A stretch of 64,000 bases of DNA from NCBI RefSeq assembly GCF_030272615.1, contig NC_081406.1, positions 213,938,997 to 214,002,996 on the forward strand, in the 5' to 3' direction. The notes below the pieces were generated by a model, which was given only the letters and a program-made list of their open reading frames with translations, did no database searches and was not told where the DNA came from. The position numbers were made by a program, and so were the translations under genes. The DNA is from Cryptomeria japonica (lineage: Eukaryota; Streptophyta; Pinopsida; Cupressales; Cupressaceae). Positions 61,447 to 64,000 of this stretch are shown piece after piece (position 1 is the stretch's first letter; the number at the start of each line of letters is the position of its first letter).

Positions 61447-63030
61447 GAAGATGAAGAAAGTGAAGAAGAAGAAGAACCTGAAATCAAGATCATGTTATTT
61501 CAATGTATGTCAGACTCAATCGTAGCACTGATCAGATTATTGGAGACAAAGATGCATGTGTGCTAACTAGAACAAGGCTAAGAGAGAACTCTTGTATGAT
61601 ATCCACCATTTAGCCTAGAACTACAAAATAAGCATTTGCAGATGAAGACTGGATCAAGGAAATGGAAGAAGAACTTGACTAGATAGAGAAGAATAATACA
61701 TGGTCATTGGTACGCAGACCAGAGAACAAGAATGTAATATGTACAAAGTGGGTATTCAGAAACAAAGAGAATGAAGATGGAGTAGTGGTAAAAAATAAAG
61801 CTAGACTGGTATGCAAAGGATATGCACAAGAGGAAGGTGAAGATTATGGTGAGACATTTGCACCAGTAGCAAGATTGGAAGGAGTAAGGACTTTACTTGC
61901 ATTTGCAGCATATAGAGGATTTAAAGTATATCAAATGGATGTTAAGTCAACATTCTTAAATGGAATATTGGAAGCAGAAGTCTACATAGAACAACCAGAT
62001 GGTAATGCATTAAATGAAGAAAAGGATATGGTGTCCAAGTTACATAAAGCACTTTATGGATTGAAACAAGCACCAAGAGCATGGTATGAAAGATGGCACT
62101 CTCACTTAGTAAAGATAGGTTTTCAAAGAACCAGTGAAGATAATAATATATCTCAAGACAGAAGGAGATAAGATATTGGTAAGTGAGGTATTTGTTGATG
62201 ATATCATTTTTGGAGGAAATGATGATATGTGTCATGATTTTTCTAATGAAATGAAGAATGAGTTTGAGATGTCACTGGTAGGTGAGATAAATTTTTTCAT
62301 AGGTTTGAAAAATCCAATAGATGAAGGAAGGCATTTTTATGGCACAATCCAAGTATGTGAAGGAAGTGTTAAGAACTTTTGGAATGAGAGACTGTAAACT
62401 AGTTGGAACATCAATGGTTATAGGTTGTAAATTGTCAAAGGAGGATGTTTCTGCACCAGTTGATGAAAAGGAATATAGTTCCATTATATGTAAGCTACAT
62501 TATGTTGTCCACAATAGACCAGATATTTGAAAGGCACTATAGATTATGGATTATGGTATCCATATGCAGGAAAATTTGACTTAAAGGTCTATATTGATAC
62601 AGTTTGGGCAGGAAATATTGATGGTAGGAAGAGTACAAGCAAAGGAGCATTTACTCTTGGAGGCAGATTAGTATCTTGGAGTAGCAAGAAATAGAGTTGT
62701 ATCTCTCAATCAACAACAAAAACTAAGTATGTTACAACTTACATGAATTGTACACAAGCAATCTGGATGAAACACATATTGGAAGGTTTCAAGATGAATA
62801 TATCAGAACCGGTAAGAATTATCATTGATAACACCAGTGCTATAAATATTTTAAAGAACCCGGTGCTGTATACTAGGACAAAGCATATAGATCTGAAGTA
62901 TCATTTCATGAGAGAGAAAGTTCAAAGCAAGGATGTATCACTGGAGCATGTTTCCACTAAAGAACAACTGGCAGATATTTTTACTAAGCTCTACCTAAGG
63001 CTACATTTGATTACCTTAGAGGTAAGTTAG
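61447..63030 (+). pseudogene. Copia B reverse transcriptase and RNase H (broken)
   Basis: After the acidic linker come RT segments [31 protein letters not shown] and [12 protein letters not shown], with its catalytic Asp (61707-62130). [19 protein letters not shown] follows. A frameshift near 62135 leads to FVDDIIFGGND with both catalytic Asp. RNase H (about 62580-63030) reads YIDTVWAGN where YTDADWAG is usual. It also has STTKTKYV where an acidic residue is expected, so catalytic residues are lost. IIIDNTSAINI and TRTKHIDLKYHF are conserved. Stops lie near 61576-61690 and 62530-62700. Confidence 0.87.
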
Positions 63031-63130
63031 GGGTTGTACCCCTACATGAGGTCAATTAAGAAGATAGGGAAGCCATCAATCCCGAAGCCTATTGAAAATC
63101 TTGAAGAAGGATTAGTGAAGAATGGAGTTA

Positions 63131-63404
63131 CTCCATAGGGGGAGAAACTAATTGTAGATCAGCGAAGCATGGATGAGAAGCATAATGGTTTACCTTCACT
63201 TTGGCATTGCTGTCAAAGGGGGAGAAGAACTGTATGTGATTGATAGCCAGTTACTAGATGAAGATATGAAGATACAGTTGAAGGACAAAATATGATTGGA
63301 AAATGTAAACCAAGATTCCTATACTTGTGTATGTGCTTTACTCTCAATCATGGAAATCGATTGGTATTGATAATTGTATTGCTATCAATGCCAAAGGGGG
63401 AGAA
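63131..63404 (+). other. Three polypurine-tract-like motifs before the right LTR of Copia B
   Basis: CCATAGGGGGAGAAAC (about 63136), GTCAAAGGGGGAGAAG (about 63213) and GCCAAAGGGGGAGAAT (about 63390). Only the last directly abuts the LTR and fits a functional PPT. Confidence 0.75.
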
Positions 63405-64000
63405 TGTTGGCATTGCATGAAGATTGCATTGGAGAAGTATAGTGTTCTCATTGATGTCAATTGCAACTGGTAATGAAGAAAGTATAGCTATCGGTAATGA
63501 TGCAGTAAAGCAACCAGTGTTGATGTAGTGAAGATCAACCAGTAAACCTCAACCGGTAACCCTAACCAGTTGAGATGTAGAACCCTAACCAATGAAGTTT
63601 GGAGATCTGTTGTGATGATCTATGACCGAATGATGATCGGTGACGAAGATTCCACATAAGCATGATGCATGTGATGAGTTTCAAAATGGTTTTGGCACAT
63701 GAAGATAACCGTTTATCTTGGGAATGATCAAATGCATAGCATGAAGTGAAAAATGCGAGATGAGTTACAGGATTCAAAGTGCAGTAATCCAGGAATGATT
63801 GAAGATGCCTAGAAGAATGTAATGTTGATTGCATGTAATCTAATGATCAAGATTGAACTGATATGTTTGTAATCTCTATGAGATTTGTAGGGTTTGTGTT
63901 GTGTTATCGACCTAATGTATTTTCTTATAAGGTCGATAATTTGTTTCAATGTTGTGTTGGCAATTTGGTTAAGTGTGTGAGTGATTATTGCTGAACTAGA
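63405..64000 (+). repeat. 3' LTR of Copia B, truncated by window end
   Basis: Starts TGTTGGCATTGCATGAAG and matches the left LTR from 53180 onward, apart from the 22-bp versus 150-bp difference. About 600 bp of roughly 1.4-1.5 kb are inside the window. Confidence 0.9.

Larger units (their letters stand above)
53180..64000 (+). mobile_element. Copia element B, nested in A, 3' end outside window
   Basis: Left LTR 53180-54708, PBS, gag-protease-integrase, an interrupting LTR-like insert (57187-61441), RT-RNase H, polypurine tracts, and the right LTR from 63405 to the window end. In the shared parts read here the LTRs differ by roughly 8% by eye, which makes the element older than the pol-less element. 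Target duplication cannot be checked because the right LTR is truncated. Confidence 0.9.

Overview
The window looks like nuclear DNA of a seed plant, possibly a gymnosperm. It is AT-rich, intron splice sites are GT-AG, and almost every long reading frame is a plant retroelement of the L1 LINE, Copia or Gypsy/Tat kind. Only one gene looks like an ordinary host gene: a two-exon class II cytosolic small heat shock protein at 22224-22794 (minus), with a perfect heat shock element upstream. The gymnosperm assignment is inference from the density of old, nested, slowly eroding elements.

Layout. 1-1064: a decayed unknown frame followed by a LINE-like 3' tail. 1065-7020: AT-rich DNA, a second LINE 3' tail (minus), a decayed unknown ORF (5118-5945, minus) and a large AT/GT microsatellite. 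7021-11880: L1-type LINE copy 1 (minus), with the end of ORF1 and a broken ORF2 (endonuclease, RT, RNase H). 13584-21540: L1-type LINE copy 2 (minus), with ORF1 (zinc knuckle) and ORF2, followed on the same strand by a third ORF of a plant transposon-protein type before the LINE-like tail. 22224-23030: the heat shock gene and its promoter. 24452-31035: an LTR-like block fused to the 3' half of a Gypsy/Tat pol gene with two RNase H domains, then tandem repeats. 33044-42749: a degenerate ORF of about 1030 codons, split by a complete 6.6-kb LTR retrotransposon (35347-41949, minus). That retrotransposon has LTRs, PBS, PPT and an imperfect TSD but no pol. It encodes instead a coiled-coil/zinc-knuckle protein and a protein of about 990 codons. 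45854-48383: a probable solo LTR. 51493-64000: a three-level nest, in which Copia A is interrupted in gag by Copia B, and Copia B is interrupted between integrase and RT by a 4.25-kb LTR-like insert (C).

The most unusual theme is a family of non-pol accessory ORFs sharing an I-(N/T)-(K/R)-E-V-(I/V) core. It occurs in three contexts: behind a LINE ORF2, inside a pol-less LTR element, and as a stand-alone pseudogene. A second theme is that both LINE copies join ORF1 to ORF2 by an ATGA stop/start overlap. Most elements are dead, carrying stops, homopolymer frameshifts or lost catalytic residues. All coordinates and motifs were read by eye; no database search was possible, so family names rest on recognised motifs.
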